This document shows, piece by piece, positions 1 to 8,719 of a stretch of DNA of 64,000 bases. Position 1 is the stretch's first letter, and each line of letters starts with the position of its first letter. The notes beneath the pieces were generated by a model that was not told the origin of the DNA, searched no databases, and saw nothing but the letters and a program-made list of their open reading frames with translations. The DNA is from Staphylococcus succinus. GTDB lineage: Bacteria; Bacillota; Bacilli; Staphylococcales; Staphylococcaceae. The stretch spans positions 372,001 through 436,000 of the forward strand of contig NZ_CP118976.1 of assembly GCF_029024945.1 (NCBI RefSeq), written 5' to 3'. Position numbers and translations under genes: made by a program.

Positions 1-1521
1 GTATTTGGGTCGAAAATCCTTTTGATGATTGTGCTCAAAGTGCTAGATATAAATACAAGTGTATCGCTGTCATTTCAGTTTCCAGCAATCTTACAAACAT
101 TCATTTTGTTAATGGTTTCATTTATACTCATACTCATACAAGGATATTTGTTTTTACGAAAACGTAGTATCTTAGATATGATAAATGATAATTCGAAAAG
201 TGAAGCGACCAAACCTAAAATTACAATTATAGAAGTGATTTTAGGTGTTTTAGGCATTATTATGATTGGCTTTGGTTATTATATGTCGACAGAAATGTTT
301 GGTGAATTCGCTCGTATTGTTATGTTTGTCCCGTTTATTATCTTAGCTTTAACAGTTATAGGCGCATATTTATTTTTTAGAAGTTCGGTGTCGCTGATAT
401 TTAAAACATTAAAACGTTCTAAACATGGTAATGTGAGTGTTACTGATGTAGTCTTCACTTCTTCAATCATGCATAAAATGAAAAAGAATGCGCTATCTTT
501 AACAATTATTGCTATCATTTCTGCTGTTACAGTTACAGTCTTGTGTTTTGGAGCTGTTAGTCGATCGATGATTGATGATACTGTTAATCAATCATCACCA
601 CAAGATTTTAATTTTATAAAAGCAAAACAAGCTGAACAATTTGAAGATAAATTAGAACAAGCGCATATTCGTTACACGCCTGTATATAAAGAATTATCAG
701 AAGTTAAAGTTTTGAAAGATGATTTCTTTAAAAAATCAATGAATTATAATGCTACAGATAGAATATTTATTACTAGCAATAAATATTTTAATGATAAAGA
801 TATTGTTGGGAACCATGCGAAAATGGTGAATTTCGCTACTTCGTCTAGTTTACTCAAATATAATTTAAATAAAGATATAGAAATTAAAGGTGAAACAAAA
901 GAATCGTTTAAAGTTATAGATGTGAATAAAGAAGTCGACTTTAAAAACGAAGTGAGTTACAGCGCACCTGTGTTATTAGTTAGTGCTGATAAATATGATC
1001 AACTTAAAAAATATAGTACAGAAATACACAAACAATATGGATACAATTTAATGAACTCGGCAGATTGGTCCAAAGTAAATAAACTAGCAAAATCAGTCGA
1101 TCCCAATATTCAGTCCCAAAAAGTAGTGCGTCAAGATTTTAATGATAGCATGGGTATCTTATTATTTGTAACTTCATTTTTAGGTTTAGCTTTCTTAGTT
1201 GCAGCTGGGTGTATTATTTATATTAAACAGATGGACGAAACAGAAGATGAGATGCCTAATTTCCGAATTCTACGTAAAATAGGGTATACACATCAGGATA
1301 TGTTGAAAGGATTAGCTTTGAAGATTTTGTTTAATTTTGGTTTACCACTTATTATCTCACTATTACATGCTTATTTTGCAGCGAAAGCCTTTATGGTATT
1401 GATGGGTGCTACAAATATGCTTCCAGTTTATATTGTCATGGTGATTTATTCAGTGATTTACTTTATATTTGCAATTATGTCATTCATACATTCGAGTCGT
1501 ATTGTAAAACATTCTATTTAA
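1..1521 (+). CDS. VraG/VraE-type ABC transporter permease (BceB family), 3' part
   Basis: This is the C-terminal part (about 506 residues) of an FtsX/BceB-type permease. The reading frame is open from the first base, so the true start lies upstream; the TTG and ATG near position 22 are internal. Visible are membrane segments near the start, a conserved intracellular block with the motif DVVFTSSIMHKMKKNA, a soluble extracellular region of roughly 200 residues, and three C-terminal membrane helices. Family members work with an ATPase and a GraRS/BraRS-like two-component system to sense and resist cationic peptides or bacitracin. I cannot decide between VraG and VraE orthology. The full-length family is about 630 residues. 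A strong hairpin follows the stop. Confidence 0.85.
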   Translation, partial: VFGSKILLMIVLKVLDINTSVSLSFQFPAILQTFILLMVSFILILIQGYLFLRKRSILDMINDNSKSEATKPKITIIEVILGVLGIIMIGFGYYMSTEMFGEFARIVMFVPFIILALTVIGAYLFFRSSVSLIFKTLKRSKHGNVSVTDVVFTSSIMHKMKKNALSLTIIAIISAVTVTVLCFGAVSRSMIDDTVNQSSPQDFNFIKAKQAEQFEDKLEQAHIRYTPVYKELSEVKVLKDDFFKKSMNYNATDRIFITSNKYFNDKDIVGNHAKMVNFATSSSLLKYNLNKDIEIKGETKESFKVIDVNKEVDFKNEVSYSAPVLLVSADKYDQLKKYSTEIHKQYGYNLMNSADWSKVNKLAKSVDPNIQSQKVVRQDFNDSMGILLFVTSFLGLAFLVAAGCIIYIKQMDETEDEMPNFRILRKIGYTHQDMLKGLALKILFNFGLPLIISLLHAYFAAKAFMVLMGATNMLPVYIVMVIYSVIYFIFAIMSFIHSSRIVKHSI

Positions 1522-1562
1522 AATGAGCTAAAAGTTCAGAGTGAAAATTTTATATTTCGTAT

Positions 1563-1598
1563 AGTGTCCAATCAGATTTCGAAATCTGATTGGACACT
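1563..1598. terminator. Perfect 36-bp palindrome after the permease gene, likely terminator
   Basis: The half-site AGTGTCCAATCAGATTTC is followed directly by its exact reverse complement. It lies 41 bases after the permease stop. The following T tract is weak (ACTTATTATA), so termination is probable but not textbook. Confidence 0.6.
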
Positions 1599-1631
1599 TA
1601 TTATATACAGTGATATTTCGTAATAGCGTCA

Positions 1632-1655
1632 TGTAATCATTATAAATTGATTACA
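1632..1655. promoter_or_regulatory. Dyad TGTAATCA-N8-TGATTACA, candidate operator
   Basis: Perfect 8-bp inverted repeat with 8-bp spacer, just upstream of the possible promoter of the short-chain dehydrogenase gene. The binding protein is unknown. Confidence 0.35.
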
Positions 1656-1675
1656 ATTTAAGAAAAATGTTACAT

Positions 1676-1700
1676 GTTTGCTTTAGGAGAAAAGTGGTAT
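1676..1700 (+). promoter_or_regulatory. Possible sigma-B promoter of the SDR gene
   Basis: GTTTGC, 13 bases, then TGGTAT resembles the sigma-B consensus GTTT-N13-15-GGGTAT with one mismatch in the -10 element. Homologous general-stress dehydrogenases of Bacillus are sigma-B dependent, which fits, but this is a weak prediction. Confidence 0.35.
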
Positions 1701-1735
1701 CTTGCAATACAAAGACGTAAAATGGAGGTAATTAT

Positions 1736-2605
1736 ATGAATCTAACTGAATTTCATAAACAAATCCAAGGTTACACGCAAGATCAACAGCCAGGTATCGA
1801 AAAAGATATGAATCCACAACCACTGTCTGAAATGGAAAATTATAAAAGTGGTGGTAAATTAAAAGGGAAAGTAGCTTTAATAACAGGTGGCGATTCAGGA
1901 ATTGGGCGAGCCGTAGCTATACTTTATGCGAAAGAAGGCGCTAATGTCGCGATTGGTTATTACAATGAGCACGATGATGCACAGACAGTTGTGACTCGTT
2001 TGAAGGAAATTGGGGTACAAGCAAAGGCATATGCGCATGATTTAAAAGATGTAACGTCATCTCAAGATTTGATTAACCACGTCATCGATGATTTTGGCGG
2101 ACTGAATATATTGGTTAACAATGGTGGTGTACAATTTCCAAGAGATCATTTTGAAGAGGTAACACCAGAGCAAGTAAAAGAAACATTTGAAACCAATATT
2201 TTTGGTATGATGTTCTTGTCACAAGCTGCCATGCCTCATTTGAAAGAAGGAGATGCAATTGTTAACACAACAAGTGTCACAGCATATAGAGGATCTGCGC
2301 ATTTGATAGATTATTCCGCAACTAAAGGTGCGATTGTTGCTTTTACACGTTCTTTAGCATCATCTTTGGTTGAAAAAGGTGTACGTGTGAATGCTGTGGC
2401 ACCTGGCCCGATATATACCCCTTTAATTCCAGCTACATTTTCAGCAGATAAAGTTGAAAATCAAGGCAGCGATACACCAATGCAACGTCGAGGACAACCA
2501 GCAGAATTAGCACCTTCGTATGTATTTTTAGCTTCGTATGCTGATAGTTCTTATATTACCGGACAGGTTATTCATGTAAATGGCGGAGATTATATTACTT
2601 CTTAA
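1736..2605 (+). CDS. SDR-family oxidoreductase, general stress protein 39-like
   Basis: A 289-residue classical short-chain dehydrogenase. It has an N-terminal extension of about 40 residues, then the nucleotide-binding motif TGGDSGIGR, the NNGG motif, and the catalytic YSATK with Tyr193 and Lys197. The extension (QDQQPGIEKDMNPQP) and overall length are typical of the YdaD/YhdF/YhxC group of Bacillus general stress proteins, whose substrate is unknown. The gene is monocistronic: it starts at ATG after AATGGAGG and is followed by a hairpin. A possible sigma-B promoter and a dyad lie upstream. Cytoplasmic NAD(P)-dependent alcohol or aldehyde redox activity is inferred from the family only. Confidence 0.85.
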   Translation: MNLTEFHKQIQGYTQDQQPGIEKDMNPQPLSEMENYKSGGKLKGKVALITGGDSGIGRAVAILYAKEGANVAIGYYNEHDDAQTVVTRLKEIGVQAKAYAHDLKDVTSSQDLINHVIDDFGGLNILVNNGGVQFPRDHFEEVTPEQVKETFETNIFGMMFLSQAAMPHLKEGDAIVNTTSVTAYRGSAHLIDYSATKGAIVAFTRSLASSLVEKGVRVNAVAPGPIYTPLIPATFSADKVENQGSDTPMQRRGQPAELAPSYVFLASYADSSYITGQVIHVNGGDYITS

Positions 2606-2616
2606 TACAAAAAATA

Positions 2617-2657
2617 AAGCAGTGTAATACACTTAATTTGTGTGTATTATACTGCTT
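2617..2657. terminator. Bidirectional terminator
   Basis: Arms AAGCAGTGTAATACAC and GTGTATTATACTGCTT flank a short loop. There is a T tract on the plus side (TTTTCTT) and a T-rich run on the minus side, so it serves both the SDR gene and the convergent small gene. Confidence 0.75.
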
Positions 2658-2711
2658 TTCTTATGGAATCAAGTAATTAGAATATACGAAGTAAGTCATA
2701 TTAGTTAATAA

Positions 2712-2918
2712 TTAAAAGAAATCTGAAGGTTTAAGATTATCAAAATTCATATTTTTAAGTGAATCAAAATTTAGGTTTTCTACATTTTGTAGTATTTCAC
2801 CACTTTTGATTTGATTATAATACGTTGTCGCTTCCGTCGCTACATCATGTTCTTGGAAAGTTTTGACAACACCTAGAATAAGTACTATAGCAATAGCGCC
2901 TTTAAAGAGTGTCTTCAT
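2712..2918 (-). CDS. Small membrane-anchored or secreted hypothetical protein, 68 aa
   Basis: I do not recognise a named family. The ATG is preceded by a good ribosome site (AAAGGAG), so the gene looks real. Residues 1-20 form a hydrophobic signal or anchor (Lys-rich start, then AIAIVLILGVV). The C-terminal third carries a tandem imperfect repeat, NLNFDSLK then NMNFDNLK, followed by PSDFF at the end. It sits between the SDR gene and the dicarboxylate transporter, convergent with the former and with its own 135-bp upstream space. No function can be assigned. Confidence 0.65.
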   Translation of the reverse strand: MKTLFKGAIAIVLILGVVKTFQEHDVATEATTYYNQIKSGEILQNVENLNFDSLKNMNFDNLKPSDFF

Positions 2919-3053
2919 ATTAAATGGCTCCTTTTGTAAGTTTATACTATAATATTAAACTATTTTGTACGATATGACATGCGTCCATAGTATAGAAGCC
3001 TCATCATACCTTAGTAGTATAAGGCGATATTTTAGTATACAACTTTAATAATA

Positions 3054-4475
3054 TTATATACCAAAGGCTATAGGCAACCAGAAATATGCAAAGAGAGAGA
3101 TGATTATAATTGCGAATATATTTAAGATAAACCCAGCTCTTACCATGTCTTTCATTTCTAATTCGTCTGAACTGAACACAGCAGCGTTAGGAGGTGTAGA
3201 AATAGGTAACATAAATGCACAAGTTGATGATAATGCGACAATCCCCATAATAATAAACGGATCTCTACTAATCGCAGCTGCAAAACCAATACTGATTGGC
3301 ATTAACATATTGGATACAGCAGTATTCGACATGACTTCTGTTAAGAATAAAATTGCCGTCGTTAAAACGATTACGATTAAAATCATAGGTAATGGTTTTA
3401 CAACACCTAACATGCCACCAAACCATTTTGTAAGACCAGAATCTTCAAATGCGGCTGCTAATGATAGACCGCCACCAAACAACAGAAGAATTCCCCATGG
3501 CAATTTACTCATATCATCCCAAATGAGTAATCCACCTTTTTTAGATTTAGCAGGTATAAGAAATAATAATACAGCGCCGAGTATAGCAATGACTGTATCA
3601 GATAAATGTAAAGCTTCTGGTAATAAATTACCACCAATCCATAAAAGACTGACGAACAGAAAGACCATACCAGTTAGCTTTTCTTCGTTGCTCATTGGCC
3701 CCAAATCATGTAAAGCTTTTTTGGCAAAGTCAGAAGATATTTTATCAGCATCTTCAATTTTAAATAACCACTTTGTCATCATAAAATAGAGAACAACTAA
3801 TAGAATAATTGTCACTGGTAACGCAAATATCATCCATTGTAAAAATGAAACTTTTCGATCTAAGCTAGAAGCGGCAATAGCTGCGAAAACAGCGTTTGGT
3901 ACAGAACCAATCAGTGTAGCTAATCCACCAATTGATGCTGAGTAGGCGACGGTTAATAGTAATGCTTTACCAAATTTATGTGCGGATTCAGGTTTTAAAA
4001 ATTGTGCTTCTTTGATTTCTTGAATTAAAGCTAATGCAATTGGTAGCATCATAAGCGCAGTTGCTGCATTGGAAATCCACATAGAAATAAACGATGTTGC
4101 AATCATTGTACCTAGAATAATGCGGTTACTGTTAGAACCCATCATGGAAATAATTGTCATAGCGATACGTTTATGTAAGGACCATTTTTCAATTGCTAAA
4201 GCTATGATAAATCCTCCCATATACATAAAGACGATAGGATCTGCATAAGCACTTGATGCAACTTTTTCATCCGTCCCTCCAGTTAATGGTAATAAAACAA
4301 GTGGTATAAGTGAGGTGGCAGGAATTGGAATAGCTTCTGTAATCCACCATGTGGCAACAAACACTGTAACAGCAAGTACTGCTCTTGGCGCATCATCAAG
4401 ACCTGTAATACCAGGTATAAAATAAATGATGATAAAAAACAAAGGTCCAAGAATCAAACCAATCTTTTTCTTCAT
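3054..4475 (-). CDS. Divalent anion:sodium symporter (DASS/SdcS family)
   Basis: A 473-residue polytopic transporter of the DASS (SLC13/CitT) family, related to SdcS of S. aureus, which imports succinate, fumarate and malate with sodium. Visible are the WWITEAIPIPATSLIP block near residue 45, the SNAAT motif in the first half and SNTAVSNML with PPNAAVF in the second half; these SNT/P motifs form the sodium and substrate sites. It lacks the hydrophilic N-terminal extension of SdcS. The ATG follows AGGGGGATT. It is divergent from the DUF819 gene, with a CodY-like box in between, suggesting nutrient control. Confidence 0.85.
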   Translation of the reverse strand: MKKKIGLILGPLFFIIIYFIPGITGLDDAPRAVLAVTVFVATWWITEAIPIPATSLIPLVLLPLTGGTDEKVASSAYADPIVFMYMGGFIIALAIEKWSLHKRIAMTIISMMGSNSNRIILGTMIATSFISMWISNAATALMMLPIALALIQEIKEAQFLKPESAHKFGKALLLTVAYSASIGGLATLIGSVPNAVFAAIAASSLDRKVSFLQWMIFALPVTIILLVVLYFMMTKWLFKIEDADKISSDFAKKALHDLGPMSNEEKLTGMVFLFVSLLWIGGNLLPEALHLSDTVIAILGAVLLFLIPAKSKKGGLLIWDDMSKLPWGILLLFGGGLSLAAAFEDSGLTKWFGGMLGVVKPLPMILIVIVLTTAILFLTEVMSNTAVSNMLMPISIGFAAAISRDPFIIMGIVALSSTCAFMLPISTPPNAAVFSSDELEMKDMVRAGFILNIFAIIIISLFAYFWLPIAFGI

Positions 4476-4543
4476 ATGTAAATCCCCCTGTGTTTATAAG
4501 TTTATTATTTTAAGAATAGCAATTTCACAACACGAAGACAATT

Positions 4544-4558
4544 TATTTTCTGAAAATT
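4544..4558. promoter_or_regulatory. CodY-like box between divergent genes
   Basis: TATTTTCTGAAAATT matches the CodY consensus AATTTTCWGAAAATT at 14 of 15 positions. It lies 69 bp upstream of the dicarboxylate transporter start and 74 bp upstream of the DUF819 gene, so either or both could be repressed by CodY in rich conditions. Confidence 0.6.
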
Positions 4559-4631
4559 ATAAAAATTAAAGCCGGATACTGTTAAAATTAAGTTATTATA
4601 GTTGGAAATTTTAAATAGAGGAGAGATTTAT

Positions 4632-5828
4632 ATGGTTATAGGTGCATTTATAGCTAAAGATGATACATGGATGTTATGGGCAATAATTATCGTATGGGCA
4701 ACGATGAGTTTGTTTTTAGAACAACGTTATCAATGGGCAAGTACAATTTCTGGAGCAATCATAGCGCTTGTAGGTGCGATGTTATTATCGAACTTTAAAG
4801 TTATTCCTACAAGCTCTCCAGTGTATGATACAGTGTGGGATTATATTGTACCATTATCTATTCCGTTATTATTGTTTAGTTCTAATATAATGAAGATTTG
4901 GAGGGAGAGTAGGCGGTTATTAATTATTTTCTTAATCGCTTCTATAGGAACAATGATTGGCACGACCGTTGCTTTTTTAACGCTACATCAGTGGATACCT
5001 TTTCTTTCGAAGATAGGAGCTATGATGACGGGAAGTTACATAGGAGGCGGTGTGAATTTTGCTGCATTAAGCTCTAAATTTGAAACGCCGAGTGATATGA
5101 TTTCTTCTGCTGTCGTTGCTGATAATAGTGTAATGGCACTGTATTTTATGTTATTAATTGCCATGCCTTCATTGCCTTGGATTAAAAATTATTTTTTAAC
5201 AGATTATAAGAAAGATGTTTCACGAGAGTCTCGGCAGTCTTATTGGCAGCCTAAAAAAATACAATTACTAGATATTGCATTTTCAGTAGCGAGTGCAATT
5301 GCACTCGTGGCAATTAGTTTTAAGGCTGCTGAATTGATTCAACAATGGGTCCCTAAAAGTAATTTAATATTAACGTTGATTGTTTCTTTTTTTGGAGATT
5401 CATACTTGCTGCTCACCACACTGACTTTAATTGTTGTAGCGATATGGGGTGACTTTTTTGAAAAATTAGCGGGTGCAACAGAAATTGGGACGTTTCTTAT
5501 TTATATATTTTTTGTAGTTATAGGAACACCAGCGTCATTTGCGACAATTATTACGACTGCTCCGTTATTATTTATTTTTGTCATTATTATACTTATATTT
5601 AATTTGGGATTGAGTCTTGTAGTGGGAAAATTATTTAATTTTAAAATTGAAGAAATACTATTAGCAAGTAATGCAACGGCAGGTGGTCCTACGACTGCAG
5701 CAGCTTTGGCGATTGGCAAAGGATGGTCAGGTTTAGTAGGTCCTATACTAATTATTGGTACATTAGGATATGTTATTGGGAATTATGCTGGCACATTTAT
5801 GTATCAAATACTAACCTATATAGTATAG
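4632..5828 (+). CDS. DUF819 family membrane protein (YjcL-like)
   Basis: A 398-residue integral membrane protein of the DUF819 family. The start at 4632 is chosen because AGAGGAGAG lies just upstream; an in-frame TTG at 4602 sits before that ribosome site and is unlikely. There are about 10-12 hydrophobic segments, with glycine-rich re-entrant-like motifs GSYIGGGVNFAA in the first half and ASNATAGGPTTAAALA in the second, resembling a duplicated transporter fold. The substrate is unknown for the family. An acetyltransferase gene follows after 86 bp with no terminator seen, so co-transcription is possible. The upstream CodY-like box suggests nutrient regulation. Confidence 0.75.
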   Translation: MVIGAFIAKDDTWMLWAIIIVWATMSLFLEQRYQWASTISGAIIALVGAMLLSNFKVIPTSSPVYDTVWDYIVPLSIPLLLFSSNIMKIWRESRRLLIIFLIASIGTMIGTTVAFLTLHQWIPFLSKIGAMMTGSYIGGGVNFAALSSKFETPSDMISSAVVADNSVMALYFMLLIAMPSLPWIKNYFLTDYKKDVSRESRQSYWQPKKIQLLDIAFSVASAIALVAISFKAAELIQQWVPKSNLILTLIVSFFGDSYLLLTTLTLIVVAIWGDFFEKLAGATEIGTFLIYIFFVVIGTPASFATIITTAPLLFIFVIIILIFNLGLSLVVGKLFNFKIEEILLASNATAGGPTTAAALAIGKGWSGLVGPILIIGTLGYVIGNYAGTFMYQILTYIV

Positions 5829-5914
5829 GATGAACTTTGCTAATTTATTTAATCGTATGAGAGTAATATATGAAATGTCATGCTATAGTACATAATTTTA
5901 TAGGAGGGATTATT

Positions 5915-6478
5915 ATGAATGAAAAAGAAAAAATGTTAGCTGGAGAGTGGTATGATGCTAACTTCGATGAAGCTTTAGCAAGCGAAAGAATAAGAGCAAA
6001 GGATTTGTGTTTAGAACTGAATCAAACCAAATTAAGTAATAAAAATAGGAGGCTGGCGATTCAAAAAGAATTGTTTCGCTATGAACCAAAGCACTTAGAA
6101 TTATTGAGCCCATTTCAAGTTGATTATGGTTATAACATTGACATAGGAGAGCGTGTGTTTATTAACCATGATTGTTATTTTATGGATGGTGCTAAAATTA
6201 CAATTGGAGACCACGTGTTTTTCGGACCGAATTGTGGTCTTTATACTGCGAACCATCCGCTTCCTTATAAAGAAAGAGATAAAGGATTAGAACAGGCGTT
6301 ACCCATTCATATAGGAAATCATGTTTGGTTAGGTGCGAATGTAATTATTTTACCTGGAGTGACCATTGGTGATGGTTCTGTTATAAGTGCAGGTAGTGTC
6401 GTTACTAAAGATATTCCAGAAAATACTTTAGCTATGGGGATACCAGCACAAGTAGTAAAAAATATTAATAATGAATGA
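5915..6478 (+). CDS. Sugar O-acetyltransferase (maltose/galactoside acetyltransferase family)
   Basis: A 187-residue left-handed beta-helix acetyltransferase. The start at 5915 follows TAGGAGGG; the in-frame ATG at 5870 lacks a ribosome site. The N-terminal Mac domain (KEKMLAGEWYDANFDEAL) is followed by hexapeptide repeats (for example VFINHDCYFMDGAKITIGDH and GVTIGDGSVISAGSVVTKD), with the catalytic His in the TANHPL motif. It transfers acetyl from acetyl-CoA to a sugar hydroxyl; the physiological acceptor is unknown and may be part of detoxification of non-metabolised sugars. Confidence 0.9.
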   Translation: MNEKEKMLAGEWYDANFDEALASERIRAKDLCLELNQTKLSNKNRRLAIQKELFRYEPKHLELLSPFQVDYGYNIDIGERVFINHDCYFMDGAKITIGDHVFFGPNCGLYTANHPLPYKERDKGLEQALPIHIGNHVWLGANVIILPGVTIGDGSVISAGSVVTKDIPENTLAMGIPAQVVKNINNE

Positions 6479-6870
6479 AATTGAGCATTAAGAAAAGCAT
6501 TCTCGTTGTCTTTGATATACGTGAATGCTTTTTTGTTGTTTTAAACAGCACATTCATTACTAATGGTATAATATGATACTTGTTTTATGAATAAATTGTG
6601 TAATATTGAAATTATAATTAAAATAATTTAGGAAAATATTCCGCGGAGCTTAAATTGAAAATAATAAAATTGTTCGGAATATAATTAAGAAATATGATAA
6701 AATAAAAAAATGTGAGCAGTTAGATAGGGGTAATAAGTTATAAGTAGTATGACTAGTGTGATTATTTCTAATGTAAGGGTAGATATTGAATATTTGACTT
6801 ATAGTAAAAAATTACATAATCCTTATGTGAATCATAATGACTTTAAGAATAGGAAAGAGGAATATCGAAG
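6479..6870. other. Gene-free stretch with terminator, inverted repeat and a possible short leader frame
   Basis: A 392-bp interval. It holds the acetyltransferase terminator, an inverted repeat ATATTCCG (6636-6643) / CGGAATAT (6675-6682), very AT-rich DNA, and a 44-codon frame from 6749 that runs into the PTS gene. No RNA gene is evident. Confidence 0.5.
6493..6534 (+). terminator. Rho-independent terminator
   Basis: Arms AAAAGCATTC and GAATGCTTTT followed by T residues, just after the acetyltransferase stop. Confidence 0.75.
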
Positions 6871-7887
6871 ATGGATATATTGATAGGAACGTTGTTTTTA
6901 GTTGTTGTATTAGCTTTATTTACCCTTTTTACATATAGAGCACCTCAAGGTATGCGTGCAATGGGCGCTTTAGCAAATGCAGCTATTGCAACTTTTTTAG
7001 TAGAAGCATTTCATAAATATGTAGGTGGAGATTTATTAGGTATTAAATTCTTAGGTGATTTAGGAGATGCTGCTGGAAGTCTTGGCGGGGTTGCTGCTGC
7101 AGGGTTAGTGGCACTTGCGATAGGTGTTTCTCCTGTTTATGCATTAGCTATTGCAGCTTCATGTGGTGGTTTAGATTTAATTCCTGGTTTCGTAGCAGGT
7201 TATGCTATTGGTTTTTTAATGAAATATGCTGAGCGTAAAGTACCAGATGGTATTGACTTAATTGTAGGAATTATTATTATTGCACCTTTAGCAAGATTAG
7301 TTGCAACAGGTGTTACGCCTATAGTTAATAATTCATTGTTGAAGATTGGTGATATTATTCAAAGTTCAACAGAAGTAAGTCCAATTATTATGGGGCTTAT
7401 ACTTGGTGGAGTGATTACAGTTGTCGGGACAGCACCTTTAAGTTCTATGGCATTAACTGCTTTATTAGGTCTTACAGGCATGCCAATGGCTATAGCGGCA
7501 ATGGTTTCATTTGCTTCCTCATTTATTAATGGCATAATGTTTAATAAATTGAAACTAGGCGATCGTAAATCTAGAATTGCAGTGTGTATTGAACCGTTAT
7601 CACAAGCAGATGTTGTATCTGCTAATCCAGTGCCGATTTACACAGCAAATTTTATTGGTGGAGCTTTAGCAGGAGCAGTTATTGCATCATCAGGTATGGT
7701 CAATGATGCTACTGGAACGGCGACACCATTAGCAGGATTTTTAGTTATGTTTGGCTTTAACAATCCATTAGAGATATTTATTTATGGTGCTATCGTAGGT
7801 ATCATCGGACTCATTGTAGGTTATATTTGTTCGAAATTATTTAAAAATTATCCAATCGTATCTAAAGAAGATATAGAAGCACGATAA
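6871..7887 (+). CDS. PTS system IIC-like membrane protein (PTS_EIIC_2 family)
   Basis: A 338-residue polytopic protein, glycine- and alanine-rich, matching the stand-alone PTS EIIC family (PTS_EIIC_2). It has about 9-10 membrane segments and the conserved stretch RKSRIAVCIEPLSQADVVSANP between them. No IIA or IIB gene lies nearby, so a partner elsewhere, or a non-PTS role, must be assumed; the substrate is unknown. The ATG follows AGGAAAGAGG. A 44-codon frame overlaps its first 13 bases, which could couple translation. A strong bidirectional terminator follows. Confidence 0.8.
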   Translation: MDILIGTLFLVVVLALFTLFTYRAPQGMRAMGALANAAIATFLVEAFHKYVGGDLLGIKFLGDLGDAAGSLGGVAAAGLVALAIGVSPVYALAIAASCGGLDLIPGFVAGYAIGFLMKYAERKVPDGIDLIVGIIIIAPLARLVATGVTPIVNNSLLKIGDIIQSSTEVSPIIMGLILGGVITVVGTAPLSSMALTALLGLTGMPMAIAAMVSFASSFINGIMFNKLKLGDRKSRIAVCIEPLSQADVVSANPVPIYTANFIGGALAGAVIASSGMVNDATGTATPLAGFLVMFGFNNPLEIFIYGAIVGIIGLIVGYICSKLFKNYPIVSKEDIEAR

Positions 7888-7888
7888 T

Positions 7889-7932
7889 AAAAAAAGACTT
7901 TGGCAGTTTTATATATGCCAAAGTCTTTTTTT
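7889..7932. terminator. Bidirectional terminator
   Basis: Arms AAAAAGACTTTGGCA and TGCCAAAGTCTTTTT flank a 9-11 base loop, with A/T runs on both sides; it serves the PTS gene and the convergent DUF1445 gene. Confidence 0.85.
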
Positions 7933-7933
7933 A

Positions 7934-8719
7934 TTAATTACTCAACTGACTTTCATGTATATCGGTGATAAACATATGACCCGGCGCATGGGTTATCATG
8001 AGTTCAGGTTTCGCATCTAAAGCTACGGATTGTGGGGTAACGCCGCATCCCCAAAAAACGGGAACCTCATTGTCTTTAATTGTCACAGGTTCTCCAAAAT
8101 CAGGTTGTGTGATATTGTTTATACCAATTTCTTCAGGGTTTCCAATGTGTAAGGGCGCTCCGTGAACATTATTAAAATGTGTGGTGATTTCAGTTGCTTT
8201 AATTGCTTGTTGCATTGTCATCGGACGCATACTCACAGTGATATTACCTTTGAATTGACCGCTTGTATTTGCGGGTATATTTGTCATATACATAGGGACA
8301 TTGTGTTTTTCTTCTAGGTGACGTATTGGAATGCCCGCTGCTAATAATGCATGTTCAAAAGTAAAACTACAGCCAATTAAAAAGCTAACCATATCTTTGG
8401 TGAATAAATGTGAAATATTGGACGTAGTTTCAATGAGTTCTCCGTTACGATATATACGATAAGCGGCTACCTCAGTACATATATTTGCTTCTTTGCCATA
8501 TATAGGAAAAGATGTTTCGCCTGTTTCTGAAACATCTAAAAGTGGGCAAGTCTTTGGATTTTTAAAACAAAACTTTAAAAAGTCATAAGCATACTTAGAG
8601 GGTAATATCACAACATTTGCTTGGATAAAACCTTTAGCCATGCCACTAGTATGGTCAGTAAGTTGTCCATCACTTATCATTTTTCTAAGTGTATGTGGTT
8701 GTTGATCTTGCAAGTTCAT
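7934..8719 (-). CDS. Putative hydro-lyase, DUF1445 family
   Basis: A 261-residue protein of the DUF1445 family, annotated as putative hydro-lyases and related to mammalian D-glutamate cyclase. Family blocks visible are GMAKGFIQANVVILP near residue 27, FLIGCSFTFEHAL near the middle, MTNIPANTSG, VSMRPM, and near the end the motif VFWGCGVTPQSVAL followed by MITHAPGHMFITD. The ATG follows AGGGGATG. It stands alone, convergent with the PTS gene. Soluble and cytoplasmic by sequence; the substrate (possibly a cyclic or D-amino acid) is not shown by the context. Confidence 0.8.
   Translation of the reverse strand: MNLQDQQPHTLRKMISDGQLTDHTSGMAKGFIQANVVILPSKYAYDFLKFCFKNPKTCPLLDVSETGETSFPIYGKEANICTEVAAYRIYRNGELIETTSNISHLFTKDMVSFLIGCSFTFEHALLAAGIPIRHLEEKHNVPMYMTNIPANTSGQFKGNITVSMRPMTMQQAIKATEITTHFNNVHGAPLHIGNPEEIGINNITQPDFGEPVTIKDNEVPVFWGCGVTPQSVALDAKPELMITHAPGHMFITDIHESQLSN

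Noticed and set aside
22..30. Start codons of the first permease frame within the window
   Set aside because: The frame is open back to base 1, and the upstream residues fit the family, so the gene begins outside the window.
3100..3789. 229-codon open frame on the plus strand
   Set aside because: It is antisense to the dicarboxylate transporter gene, whose sequence is conserved with known motifs. The frame has no ribosome site and its protein is a low-complexity translation of a membrane gene.
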